From a virus: DNA of 21,769 bases. Location of the stretch: positions 1-21,769 of the IMG/VR virus record IMGVR_UViG_3300032331_004365. One strand, 5' to 3'. Position numbers and translations under genes: made by a program. Positions 14,376 through 20,764 of this stretch are shown in pieces. The first letter of the stretch is position 1. Each line of letters starts with the position of its first letter. Under the pieces are notes generated by a model. The model was not told where the DNA came from. It did no database searches and saw only the letters and a list, made by a program, of their open reading frames with translations.

Positions 14376-14837
14376 ATGAAATCGTTCAAAGACTGGAAAC
14401 TAGAAGAAAGTGTAGACGCAACAAGATATAGTGTTGCTATAAATTATAGAACTGACCCCAATGAAGTCCTAGATGCTTATTCAAAAATAGCTCTTGGATA
14501 CATAAGTGCTGCTATGAAAAACCATGGTTTCCACACAAAGCATGTCTACACAGAGCATCCCTACAGACTAATAGTGGCAAGTAGAAATTGGGATGATGGA
14601 GAATGGGTTGGAGTTGTAAGTTGGGATCACAAAAATAAATGTTTTGTAATATCAAAAGGATTTTATAATAAGTCAAATAAAACAACATCTATAATTAATA
14701 CCGATAAGTGTTCCGGAACGACACCAAGTGAAATAAGCAAAGATTTATATAAATTAATGCAAGATTTAAAAGATAAGCCTGACAGATATGTAGAAAAACT
14801 GAAACCAGTTAATATGAAAAGAGGACCAAAAACTTAA
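14376..14837 (+). CDS. 153-aa protein with capsid-targeting-like N-terminus
   Basis: The N-terminus MKSFKDWKLEES shares MKSF-x-x-W with the 66-aa protein and has an L-E-E/S junction that fits the [LI]-x-E cleavage rule of the T4 head protease. The remainder is a small alpha/beta domain: a helix with DAYSKIALGYISAAMKNHGF, strands HPYRLIVASRNWDDGEWVGV and NKCFVISKGFYNK, then a basic C-terminus ending in MKRGPKT. I do not recognise the fold. It begins two bases after the gp13-like stop, without a strong Shine-Dalgarno (TTAGGATAAAA precedes ATG). The last four bases overlap the convergent gp55-like gene. A packaged internal head protein is inferred from the N-terminus. Confidence 0.7.
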   Translation: MKSFKDWKLEESVDATRYSVAINYRTDPNEVLDAYSKIALGYISAAMKNHGFHTKHVYTEHPYRLIVASRNWDDGEWVGVVSWDHKNKCFVISKGFYNKSNKTTSIINTDKCSGTTPSEISKDLYKLMQDLKDKPDRYVEKLKPVNMKRGPKT

Positions 14838-15337
14838 TCCCTAGGTTTGTGTGTTTTAGACACATTGATCTCATTCTGCAGCTCCCGAGACATATGATCT
14901 TGATATTTTTTCTTTAATTCTGTATAATTCCTAGCAGATCTATACAATTGTTTGAAATGGTTCAATATACATGTTGTCATATAATTAAAAGCTTTCCCAA
15001 ACCTTGGATCAAAACGATCCAGCTTCTCGAAACATATAAGAACACCTTCTTGCACACTGTCATCTGGATCAATTAGATTAAACTTTGCATATCTAACTAT
15101 ATTTTCGGATAAAGTGTAAAAAGCGGTGGCTAAATCTCTTTGAGTAACATCATACTCGATTAATGTTTTATTGTACTCGTTTTTAACAAAAACCCAGGAA
15201 TCAGGCTCTATTTCTTTAACTCCATGCTCTTTGATGTTATTCATCAAATACTGATACATGTTTTTATGTCGTTTTATTTTTTGAAAAGAAACTATGACCT
15301 TCTCTAGCTTCTTATTGTTCAGATATTCTGATGCCAT
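14834..15337 (-). CDS. Late-transcription sigma factor (gp55-like)
   Basis: T4 gp55 is a reduced sigma factor that directs host RNA polymerase to late promoters with only a -10 type element. This protein is 167 aa against 185 in T4. The N-terminus SEYLNNKKLEKVIVSFQK resembles the T4 YVNNKELLQAIIDWK segment. The central part (DLATAFYTLSENIVRYAKFN, then SVQEGVLICFEKLDRFDPRF, then AFNYMTTCILNHFKQLYR and a basic ELKKKYQ helix) follows the sigma region 2 layout, with FDPxxxxAFxYMTxxxxNxF as the most diagnostic piece. Starts at ATG 15337 with Shine-Dalgarno AAGGAAATCA. Presence of this gene fits the AT boxes found at several start codons in the window. It stands alone on its strand between two plus-strand blocks. 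Confidence 0.8.
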   Translation of the reverse strand: MASEYLNNKKLEKVIVSFQKIKRHKNMYQYLMNNIKEHGVKEIEPDSWVFVKNEYNKTLIEYDVTQRDLATAFYTLSENIVRYAKFNLIDPDDSVQEGVLICFEKLDRFDPRFGKAFNYMTTCILNHFKQLYRSARNYTELKKKYQDHMSRELQNEINVSKTHKPRD

Positions 15338-15378
15338 TGATTTCCTTTTAATTTTTAAAGAATATATTCTATTAATTT

Positions 15379-15522
15379 ATGGATTATTATTACATATTCT
15401 ATAAAATATTAGAAGATCCAAGATGCATAAAGCACTATAAAGATCTGTTGTGTTATTATAAAAGTAAAAATAAACAAAATTTTATAATCGCAATAGAAAA
15501 TCTGATTGAAAAAATAAAATGA
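15379..15522 (+). CDS. 47-aa peptide coupled to the GT2/TPR gene
   Basis: A small ORF from ATG 15379 to TGA 15522; its stop overlaps the ATG of the following glycosyltransferase-like gene (ATGA). It is rich in Tyr, Lys and Ile (DYYYIFYKILEDPRCIKHYK, then LLCYYKSKNKQN) and looks helical. It fills the only gap between the sigma gene and the GT gene and begins after an AT-rich stretch (ATATATTCTATTAATTT). Function unknown. It may be a leader peptide or a small partner protein. Confidence 0.5.
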   Translation: MDYYYIFYKILEDPRCIKHYKDLLCYYKSKNKQNFIIAIENLIEKIK

Positions 15523-16457
15523 ATGACAACCTATCTTTTTGTATTGTTACAAAAAACAATGAAGAAACTTTACCTGAATGTATAGAGTCTTTTTTTGACA
15601 TATGTAAGAATATTTTTTATATTGATATGGGATCAACAGATAATACTTTGATTATTCTTGAAAAATATAAAGGTAAAAAATTTAAAAAAATAAGTGAAGA
15701 ATATTCATCTAATAAAAATTATTTGATAACAAATGTTAAAAAAGATTGGTTGTTTTTCATTGAACCAAATGAAAAAATAATAAATGGTAAAAAAGAAATA
15801 GTAGAAATATCAAATAAAAAAGAAGGAGTTTTTAGTGTTTCATTATTACAAAACGATATTTTATCTAAATCAATAAGATTTTTTTTTGGTAATAAAATAA
15901 AATTTGAAAACCCTATATTTGAAACAATACAATTAAAAGCCGAATCTTCAAATATAATTTTAAAAGAAATATCCCCAATAGAAGTTAAAGATGAATATAG
16001 CAAGATATTAAATTGGAAATCAAAAGAACCTTTGAAGGCACAACCTTTATACTACGAATCTTGTTATTATATTAAAAATAAAAAATGGGAAGAGTTTTTA
16101 AGAACCGCAGAAAAATATCTGTTTATGGAAAAAGATGATTCTTTGCCAAGTTATATCATGACAAAATACTATTTATCTCTAATATTATTTTATACTCAAA
16201 AAGATATCAAAAAATCAATTCAGACTATTGCTTTCTGCATAGAAAAAAATCCAACCATGGCTGAATTTTGGTGTTTACTTGGAGATATTAATTTTGAAAT
16301 GAAAAAATATCAAAAAGCATATTATTTTTATGATAATGCGTTACTACTGGGATCTCAGAGATTGAACGGCGATGAGTTACCGATAGATATTAAAAAATAC
16401 AAAGAGTATCCAGAAAAAATGAAAAATATTTGTAAGGAATTAGTATACAAAGTCTAA
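15519..16457 (+). CDS. GT2-type glycosyltransferase-like protein with TPR C-terminus
   Basis: Residues 1-90 form the start of a family 2 glycosyltransferase fold: LSFCIVTKNNEETLPECIES, then YIDMGSTDNT (residues 34-43), the nucleotide-binding acidic block of this family. The place where GT2 proteins of the WaaE-like kind carry a DxD-type LDADE block reads FIEPNEKI (80-87), so the metal-binding acids are changed. The N-terminal domain is short. Residues about 190-300 have TPR character (MTKYYLSLILFYTQKDIKKS, then NPTMAEFWCLLGDINFEMKK and YQKAYYFYDNALLLG). It is coupled to a 47-aa ORF and overlaps a convergent gene by 18 bp. Modification of a phage structural protein or host glycan is possible; catalytic activity is doubtful because of the altered motif. 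Confidence 0.75.
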   Translation: MNDNLSFCIVTKNNEETLPECIESFFDICKNIFYIDMGSTDNTLIILEKYKGKKFKKISEEYSSNKNYLITNVKKDWLFFIEPNEKIINGKKEIVEISNKKEGVFSVSLLQNDILSKSIRFFFGNKIKFENPIFETIQLKAESSNIILKEISPIEVKDEYSKILNWKSKEPLKAQPLYYESCYYIKNKKWEEFLRTAEKYLFMEKDDSLPSYIMTKYYLSLILFYTQKDIKKSIQTIAFCIEKNPTMAEFWCLLGDINFEMKKYQKAYYFYDNALLLGSQRLNGDELPIDIKKYKEYPEKMKNICKELVYKV

Positions 16458-16820
16458 TTCATTTATAACTACTGTAACTTGATCTTCATATCTTGAAATT
16501 GCAAGTTGTTTACGCCCAGGCGATAAAGATCTTAATTTCGATTCCAGTTCATCTATGGAACAATTTATTATAGAAAAATTATTTTGAGCAAGTTTACTCG
16601 CTTGTTCTTCAACCGCAACCACTTCTTTGTCCGGAAAATATTCTTGAAGTTGAGATTTTGCTTCTGATAAAAGTCTCTTATAAAGACCAACATTACACCC
16701 ACACCCAGGGTTAGATATAAATTTATTTAAATCTTCTTTGAATGTTTCTGGGAGGCTATTTCTAAATCTTTCATCTCTTAAAGCTTGTTTTACATCTATC
16801 AAACTAATAGGTTGCTTCAT
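16440..16820 (-). CDS. 126-aa protein of unknown function
   Basis: A soluble helical protein. It begins KQPISLIDVKQALRDERFRN and continues with a SLPETFKEDLNKFISNPGC segment holding a Cys-Gly-Cys pair near residues 40-42. The C-terminal 40 residues read ELESKLRSLSPGRKQLAI followed by SRYEDQVTVVINELDFVY. The SPGRKQLAI-SRYEDQVTVVINEL part looks strongly constrained, and I have an impression of similar proteins in marine T4-like phages, but I cannot assign a function. It lies seven bases after the DUF1360-like gene and has a Shine-Dalgarno-like GAGGAAG about six bases before its ATG (16820). Confidence 0.72.
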   Translation of the reverse strand: MKQPISLIDVKQALRDERFRNSLPETFKEDLNKFISNPGCGCNVGLYKRLLSEAKSQLQEYFPDKEVVAVEEQASKLAQNNFSIINCSIDELESKLRSLSPGRKQLAISRYEDQVTVVINELDFVY

Positions 16821-16827
16821 TTCTTCC

Positions 16828-17127
16828 TCACTTTGTTAGGCTTATTATAAAAGCTTCTAGTAAATTTAAGATTACAGCCATTAACTGAGACAGTATACTT
16901 CCTGCACATCCACAAGCAAATATTTGCAAAGGATCTTGTGTTAAAAGTGATGCTCCCATAAACATACCACACCAAAAACCTAAACACATATAACATTCAA
17001 AAAGTTTGGATATTTTTTCTGGTAGATTATTTTTAATCCAATCTCTTAAAAATTGAAATATAGATCCATCTATTATGATATGGGTCATGCCTATTGACGC
17101 CAAAATAAATATAACAGTATTGTTCAA
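16828..17127 (-). CDS. DUF1360-like small membrane protein
   Basis: A 99-aa protein with two or three membrane segments: residues 3-20, about 45-62 and about 66-96. Between the first two is the sequence FECYMCLGFWCGMFMG with cysteines at 45, 48 and 53. A Cys-x-x-Cys-x-Gly-[FY]-Trp sequence at the beginning of a membrane helix is what I recall for DUF1360 proteins, which occur in bacteria and phages. The start is TTG 17127, supported by GGAGGT nine bases upstream that overlaps the stop of the preceding gene; the next in-frame ATG (residue 14) would lose half of the first membrane segment. The role is unknown; a membrane location in the infected cell is expected. Confidence 0.8.
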   Translation of the reverse strand: MNNTVIFILASIGMTHIIIDGSIFQFLRDWIKNNLPEKISKLFECYMCLGFWCGMFMGASLLTQDPLQIFACGCAGSILSQLMAVILNLLEAFIISLTK

Positions 17128-17134
17128 AATTCAC

Positions 17135-17494
17135 CTACCTCCATAAAGTCAGATTAAAACCATCTTTTCCACGGGATATACAAAATTCTCTATATTCTTT
17201 CGCTTCTATTGGGATTTCACAATCATCAAAAGAAAAAATAAAGTTTTTTGTTATGTTGTCGTTGATCTTTTTCAAAACAACATTTATTTCGAAATATTGA
17301 CTTAAAATATCTATATGTTTTTGTTCAATAGAATTAATTAAATTTATCTCTATCTCCCTAAGCTTAGAAGCCATACCTCCTACCATTTTTGAAAATTTCC
17401 ATTGATCGAAAATTTCTTTAAATTCTGGCAATTTTCTTTGCAATTCCGAATTCAAAAATATTTTTTCTTCCAAGTTATAAAGATTTATTTCCAC
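17135..17494 (-). CDS. 119-aa protein of unknown function
   Basis: A soluble, mainly helical protein with alternating Lys/Glu and Ile/Leu. The middle reads FKEIFDQWKFSKMVGGMASK, and the end is EYREFCISRGKDGFNLTLWR. The longest start is GTG 17494. An AAGGGG on the coding strand touches this GTG directly, which is too close for a normal Shine-Dalgarno, so the start is uncertain. The next in-frame ATGs are around residue 37, which would remove a third of the protein. It is the first gene of a three-gene minus-strand block (119-aa, DUF1360-like, 126-aa). No family recognised. Confidence 0.65.
   Translation of the reverse strand: MEINLYNLEEKIFLNSELQRKLPEFKEIFDQWKFSKMVGGMASKLREIEINLINSIEQKHIDILSQYFEINVVLKKINDNITKNFIFSFDDCEIPIEAKEYREFCISRGKDGFNLTLWR
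17137..17142 (-). promoter_or_regulatory. Shine-Dalgarno deciding the TTG start at 17127
   Basis: GGAGGT on the minus strand overlaps the TAG stop of the 119-aa gene (17135-17137) and lies nine bases before TTG 17127. No in-frame ATG is correctly spaced. An AGGTG at 17132-17136 lies closer still. Confidence 0.75.
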
Positions 17495-17572
17495 CCCTTA
17501 TAATAGAAAAATTAAAAATTTTTGACTATGATAAATTTGCCATATAAGATAATTTTTAAGAAAGGCTTACAC

Positions 17573-18592
17573 ATGTCTGAAGAAGTTTTCCGCCCCAGAA
17601 AACCCGAAGAAAATTTAGAAAAACTACAGTCAGCAGAAGCTATTAGGCAAGCTGCTTCTGGAGAAACAACAAAACCAAGTGGACAAATGCCTTTTGAAAT
17701 TAAAGGCAATGTGCCTCCCGAGTTTTTGAACGCAATGGGTATGCAAAGCAACCCTGCTGCTGTGTCAAGTGGCGCTGATAGAGCAGCACCAAGTGGCAAC
17801 TTAAAAGATCTTCTTGATGATCTGAGGCAATCAACTTCTGTTTATGAGAAAATAGAACTTCCATCAAGAGGTATTTTTTATGATGGGGAAAATGGTCCTT
17901 CAGACGGAGTGCTTCATATAAAGCCAATGACAGGTGAAGAAGAACAAATATTAGCCACCCCAAGGTTTGTCAAAAAGGGACAGGCTTTAAACATGATATT
18001 CTCCAGATGTATTAAAGAAAAAATTAAGCCAGAAGATCTTCTTACTGTTGATAGAACATACTTATTAATTTATCTTAGAGGCATATCTTATTCTCCTTTA
18101 TACGAAGTAGAAATAAAATGCCCAGAGTGTGAAAGAAAATTTTCAACAGAGATAGATCTAAACACCTTGATGGTCGAGTCAGCCCCAGAAGGATATGGAC
18201 CATCTTTGGAAGGTGTTTTGCCTACTTCTAAATACACATTTAGATACAGATTATCAAAGGGCAAGGATGAAACAGATATTCAAGATCACCGAGAAAGAAG
18301 GATTAAGAATTTTGGAGATAATTCAACAGATGATACCCTAATATATAGAACTTCTATTTTGGTTGAAGAAATACAAGGAATAACAGACAAAAGAGATCTT
18401 CAAACATTGATTAAAAATCTTCCAATCTCAGATGTTTCACACATAAGAAATTGCGTAAATGAGCCTCCATTCGGTGTAGACACGAAAGTAGATATAGTTT
18501 GTCCAAGTTGTCTACAAGAATTTGACGTGGATCTTCCACTTGAAGCAAATTTTTTCTTCCCACGTCGGAGGAGGTACAAAATGCAAGCCTAA
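17573..18592 (+). CDS. Baseplate-type zinc-ribbon protein (gp26-like)
   Basis: Resembles the T4 baseplate protein family represented by gp26 (Pfam PF12322 from memory), needed for baseplate hub assembly in contractile-tail systems. The first 90 residues are a disordered Gly/Ser/Ala/Pro-rich arm. The core begins EKIELPSRGIFYDGENGPSD (about residue 93) and continues HIKPMTGEEEQILATPRFVK, then LLTVDRTYLLIYLRGISY. Two Cys-x-x-Cys pairs (residues 183/186 in CPECERKF and 310/313 in CPSCLQEF) can form one zinc ribbon. The start at 17573 (MSEEVF) has AAAGG eight bases upstream; a longer frame from 17522 adds 17 residues without a good ribosome binding site. At the 3' end a T TTT TTC heptamer (18550-18556) could send ribosomes into the next frame, extending the product from 339 to 400 aa. 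Confidence 0.85.
   Translation: MSEEVFRPRKPEENLEKLQSAEAIRQAASGETTKPSGQMPFEIKGNVPPEFLNAMGMQSNPAAVSSGADRAAPSGNLKDLLDDLRQSTSVYEKIELPSRGIFYDGENGPSDGVLHIKPMTGEEEQILATPRFVKKGQALNMIFSRCIKEKIKPEDLLTVDRTYLLIYLRGISYSPLYEVEIKCPECERKFSTEIDLNTLMVESAPEGYGPSLEGVLPTSKYTFRYRLSKGKDETDIQDHRERRIKNFGDNSTDDTLIYRTSILVEEIQGITDKRDLQTLIKNLPISDVSHIRNCVNEPPFGVDTKVDIVCPSCLQEFDVDLPLEANFFFPRRRRYKMQA
18550..18556 (+). other. Candidate -1 ribosomal frameshift heptamer T TTT TTC
   Basis: In the gp26-like frame the codons read AAT TTT TTC, so T TTT TTC fits the X XXY YYZ slippery rule. The -1 frame has a stop at 18541-18543 and is then open to 18774, so it becomes usable just before the heptamer. A purine-rich GGAGGAGG lies 10 bases after the heptamer. 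No strong downstream stem or pseudoknot was found by eye. Confidence 0.5.
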
Positions 18593-18594
18593 GT

Positions 18595-18774
18595 TTGTGG
18601 GAAAATTTAGCAGAAGAAATATTTTTCTTTCAATATCACATGCGACAAAGCATGAAAGATACTATGATATTGCCTATTAATCTTAGAAAATGGTTAATAC
18701 AAAGATACATACAACAAAAAGAAAAAGAAAATGAACAAATGGAAGCAGAAAGAAGAAAAGTCAGAAAGAGATAA
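18595..18774 (+). CDS. Small ORF after gp26-like gene, DUF6760-like; no ATG at its start
   Basis: This frame (open from 18544) encodes SLWENLAEEIFFFQYHMRQS, DTMILPINLRKWLIQRYIQQ and a Lys/Glu-rich end. The LWEN-AEEI-FFFQYH segment followed by LP-x-x-x-R-x-W resembles, from memory, the short DUF6760-like proteins that follow gp26-type baseplate proteins in contractile injection systems (L[YW]EE-AFxAYHFHW then R-RRRWxEEI). The conserved segment begins before any ATG; the first ATG is 18640 (44 aa). TTG 18595 would give 59 aa but lies too far from GGAGGAGG. Three explanations remain: -1 frameshift from the upstream gene, TTG reinitiation after its stop at 18592, or a short protein from 18640. 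The next gene begins three bases after its stop. Confidence 0.6.
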   Translation: MWENLAEEIFFFQYHMRQSMKDTMILPINLRKWLIQRYIQQKEKENEQMEAERRKVRKR

Positions 18775-18777
18775 AAA

Positions 18778-19521
18778 ATGCCTACAAAAGAAAGATTTCA
18801 AAATCCCAGCTGCGGCGATGATATAAACTTAAGATTATTTTCTTTTAATTCAAACACAAAGACAAATTTTTATCAAGTTGACAAGGTTGAGATATATTTT
18901 TTAGATCCTACTGAGATTACTACAGAAAACCCAACAGGTAAAAGACTTGTTCAGTCAATATTGGGGGAAGAAGTTGTTAATAACGAAGAAGGAGAATACC
19001 TTTTAACTGTAAATCTTACAAGTCCTTTGTATACAATTGGTAAATATGTTGATGTTTGGTATGTAAAATTTGAAGAGTCGGAGCCGTGCACAGAATCGAG
19101 TATTGAAAATTACTTTGAAGTATTCCCAAGTCTTTGGTTTACATCTACATCTCCAAGCATATACGATTTTAGTTTTTATTTTAAGCCCAATAAAATAACA
19201 AAAGGTAGTAAAAGATACGTAATAATAGAAGTAATTCCTAATGTTCCAAAAAGCGAAGAATTAGAAAGATATTATAATAATTTGGCTATAATATCTGATT
19301 TGAAAATATACCTAGAAAGAAACTGTTCTGATTGTTTGCCAGCAGAACAAGATTTAAGATTAGTAGTTGACGGAGAAAATGTTTCTTTTAGAGAAAAAAG
19401 ATTCGGATACTATTTCTTAGATACAACAGACTTAGATAGGGGCATATATGATATTTGGTTTGAATTAAACTATGCTGAAAATACTTACGTCTCAGATAGA
19501 AATCAATTACAAATATATTAG
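18778..19521 (+). CDS. 247-aa beta-rich protein, probably structural
   Basis: No family recognised by name. The protein reads as two beta-sandwich-like halves. Residues 1-115 contain INLRLFSFNSNTKTNFYQVD then KVEIYFLDPTEI, EGEYLLTVNLTSPLYTIGKY and VDVWYVKFEESEP. Residues 120-247 contain DFSFYFKPNKITKGSKRYVI, LKIYLERNCSDCLPAEQDLR, KRFGYYFLDTTDLDRGIYDIW and a final strand VSDRNQLQIY. Alternation of short strands and turns with few helices suggests Ig-like domains typical of phage adhesins and virion proteins. It follows the gp26/small-ORF pair by three bases and precedes a glycosyltransferase gene by twelve, so it may be a tail or baseplate component or a substrate of that enzyme; both are inferences. 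Confidence 0.72.
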   Translation: MPTKERFQNPSCGDDINLRLFSFNSNTKTNFYQVDKVEIYFLDPTEITTENPTGKRLVQSILGEEVVNNEEGEYLLTVNLTSPLYTIGKYVDVWYVKFEESEPCTESSIENYFEVFPSLWFTSTSPSIYDFSFYFKPNKITKGSKRYVIIEVIPNVPKSEELERYYNNLAIISDLKIYLERNCSDCLPAEQDLRLVVDGENVSFREKRFGYYFLDTTDLDRGIYDIWFELNYAENTYVSDRNQLQIY

Positions 19522-19533
19522 GAATAATATTTG

Positions 19534-20754
19534 ATGGAAAAAATATTTATAAGTATAGCCTCATATAGAGACTATCAACTAATACCAACTATAAAAGATT
19601 TATTAAACAAAGCTAAAAATCCGAATAACTTAATATTTGGCATATGTTGGCAACACAGCGATGATGAAAATTTAGATGAATTTAAAAATGATTCAAGATT
19701 TAAGATACTTGATATAAACTATAGAGATAGTAGAGGGGCTTGTTGGGCTAGAAGCAAAGTACAAGAACTATACTCTGGGGAAAAATACTACTTTCAACTA
19801 GATTCTCACCATAGGTTCTTACCGGAATGGGACTCTAAGCTTATAGAAATGTATAGCAGTTTAAAGTCTTCCAAGCCTTTATTGACAGGCTATTGCACAG
19901 TCTTAGATATGCAAAATGATCAAAAATTAAACAACCAGCCTTTGAAAATAGTTGGGTTTGAGACTTTTTCTCAAGATGGAAATTTAATGCTCAAGCCCCA
20001 CTACGTTGATGAATTCAGAACATTAACTGAACCTATTCCTGCAAGATTTGTTTCTGGGCATTTTATATTTGTGGATGGTAAGTGGGTTGAAGAGTGCGGG
20101 TATGATCCAAACTTATATTTTCACGGAGAAGAAGTAAGTTTGAGTATAAGATCTTATACTCATGGGTATGACTTATTTCATCCTCATTATTCAATAATAT
20201 GGCACCAATACATCAGAGAGGGTAATAAGAAGCATTGGGATGATCACACGAAAGATAACCCTTGGTGGAACTTAGACTCAAAAGCCAAGAAGAGATTGAG
20301 AAAATTATTACAACAAGAAAAAAATGATGAAGATCTGGGAAAATATTCACTAGGCACTACAAGGTCTTTTCATGACTATGAGTTATACACAGGAATTGAT
20401 TTTAAAAATAAAAAAGTTGGATCCAAAGCCAAACGAGGGCAAAACCCTTATGTTATGACCGAAGATGAATGGTCGAAAGATTTTGAAAATAAATATAATT
20501 TAAATATATCTTGGGATCCAAAAGAAATATCATCAAAAGATGATTGTGATTTTTGGTTTTTTGGAATAGAAGATGTTGATAATAAGTTAATTTTTAGAAA
20601 CGATTTTTTTTCTGAAAATAATAAAGAGATACTTGATAAAAAAATCAGTATGTTTAATGCTGTTTTTGACTCTAATTCAAATCCTCATCACTTTGTTATA
20701 TGGGCACATAGTAAAAAAGACGGCTGGCTTAATAAGTATACAAAAAATATATAG
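19534..20754 (+). CDS. GlcNAc-type glycosyltransferase (GT2-like fold)
   Basis: Resembles the family of UDP-GlcNAc-dependent transferases with a GT-A fold (Pfam GlcNAc, PF11397, from memory). The N-terminus IFISIASYRDYQLIPTIKDL is characteristic, followed by A--P--LIFGICWQ, SRGACWARSKVQELYSGEKY and FQLDSHHRFLPEWD, where Asp-Ser-His (around residue 90) is the metal/nucleotide site of the family. PIPARFVSGHFIFVDGKWVE and LYFHGEEVSLSIRSYTHGYD are further catalytic-domain blocks, so the active site looks intact. From about residue 330 there is an extra C-terminal segment (DCDFWFFGIEDVDNKLIFRN, HHFVIWAHSKKDGW). ATG 19534 is preferred over the adjacent TTG 19531; AGGA lies ten bases upstream. Possible targets are a phage structural protein or a cell-surface glycan. 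Confidence 0.88.
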   Translation: MEKIFISIASYRDYQLIPTIKDLLNKAKNPNNLIFGICWQHSDDENLDEFKNDSRFKILDINYRDSRGACWARSKVQELYSGEKYYFQLDSHHRFLPEWDSKLIEMYSSLKSSKPLLTGYCTVLDMQNDQKLNNQPLKIVGFETFSQDGNLMLKPHYVDEFRTLTEPIPARFVSGHFIFVDGKWVEECGYDPNLYFHGEEVSLSIRSYTHGYDLFHPHYSIIWHQYIREGNKKHWDDHTKDNPWWNLDSKAKKRLRKLLQQEKNDEDLGKYSLGTTRSFHDYELYTGIDFKNKKVGSKAKRGQNPYVMTEDEWSKDFENKYNLNISWDPKEISSKDDCDFWFFGIEDVDNKLIFRNDFFSENNKEILDKKISMFNAVFDSNSNPHHFVIWAHSKKDGWLNKYTKNI

Positions 20755-20764
20755 CTAGCCGAAA

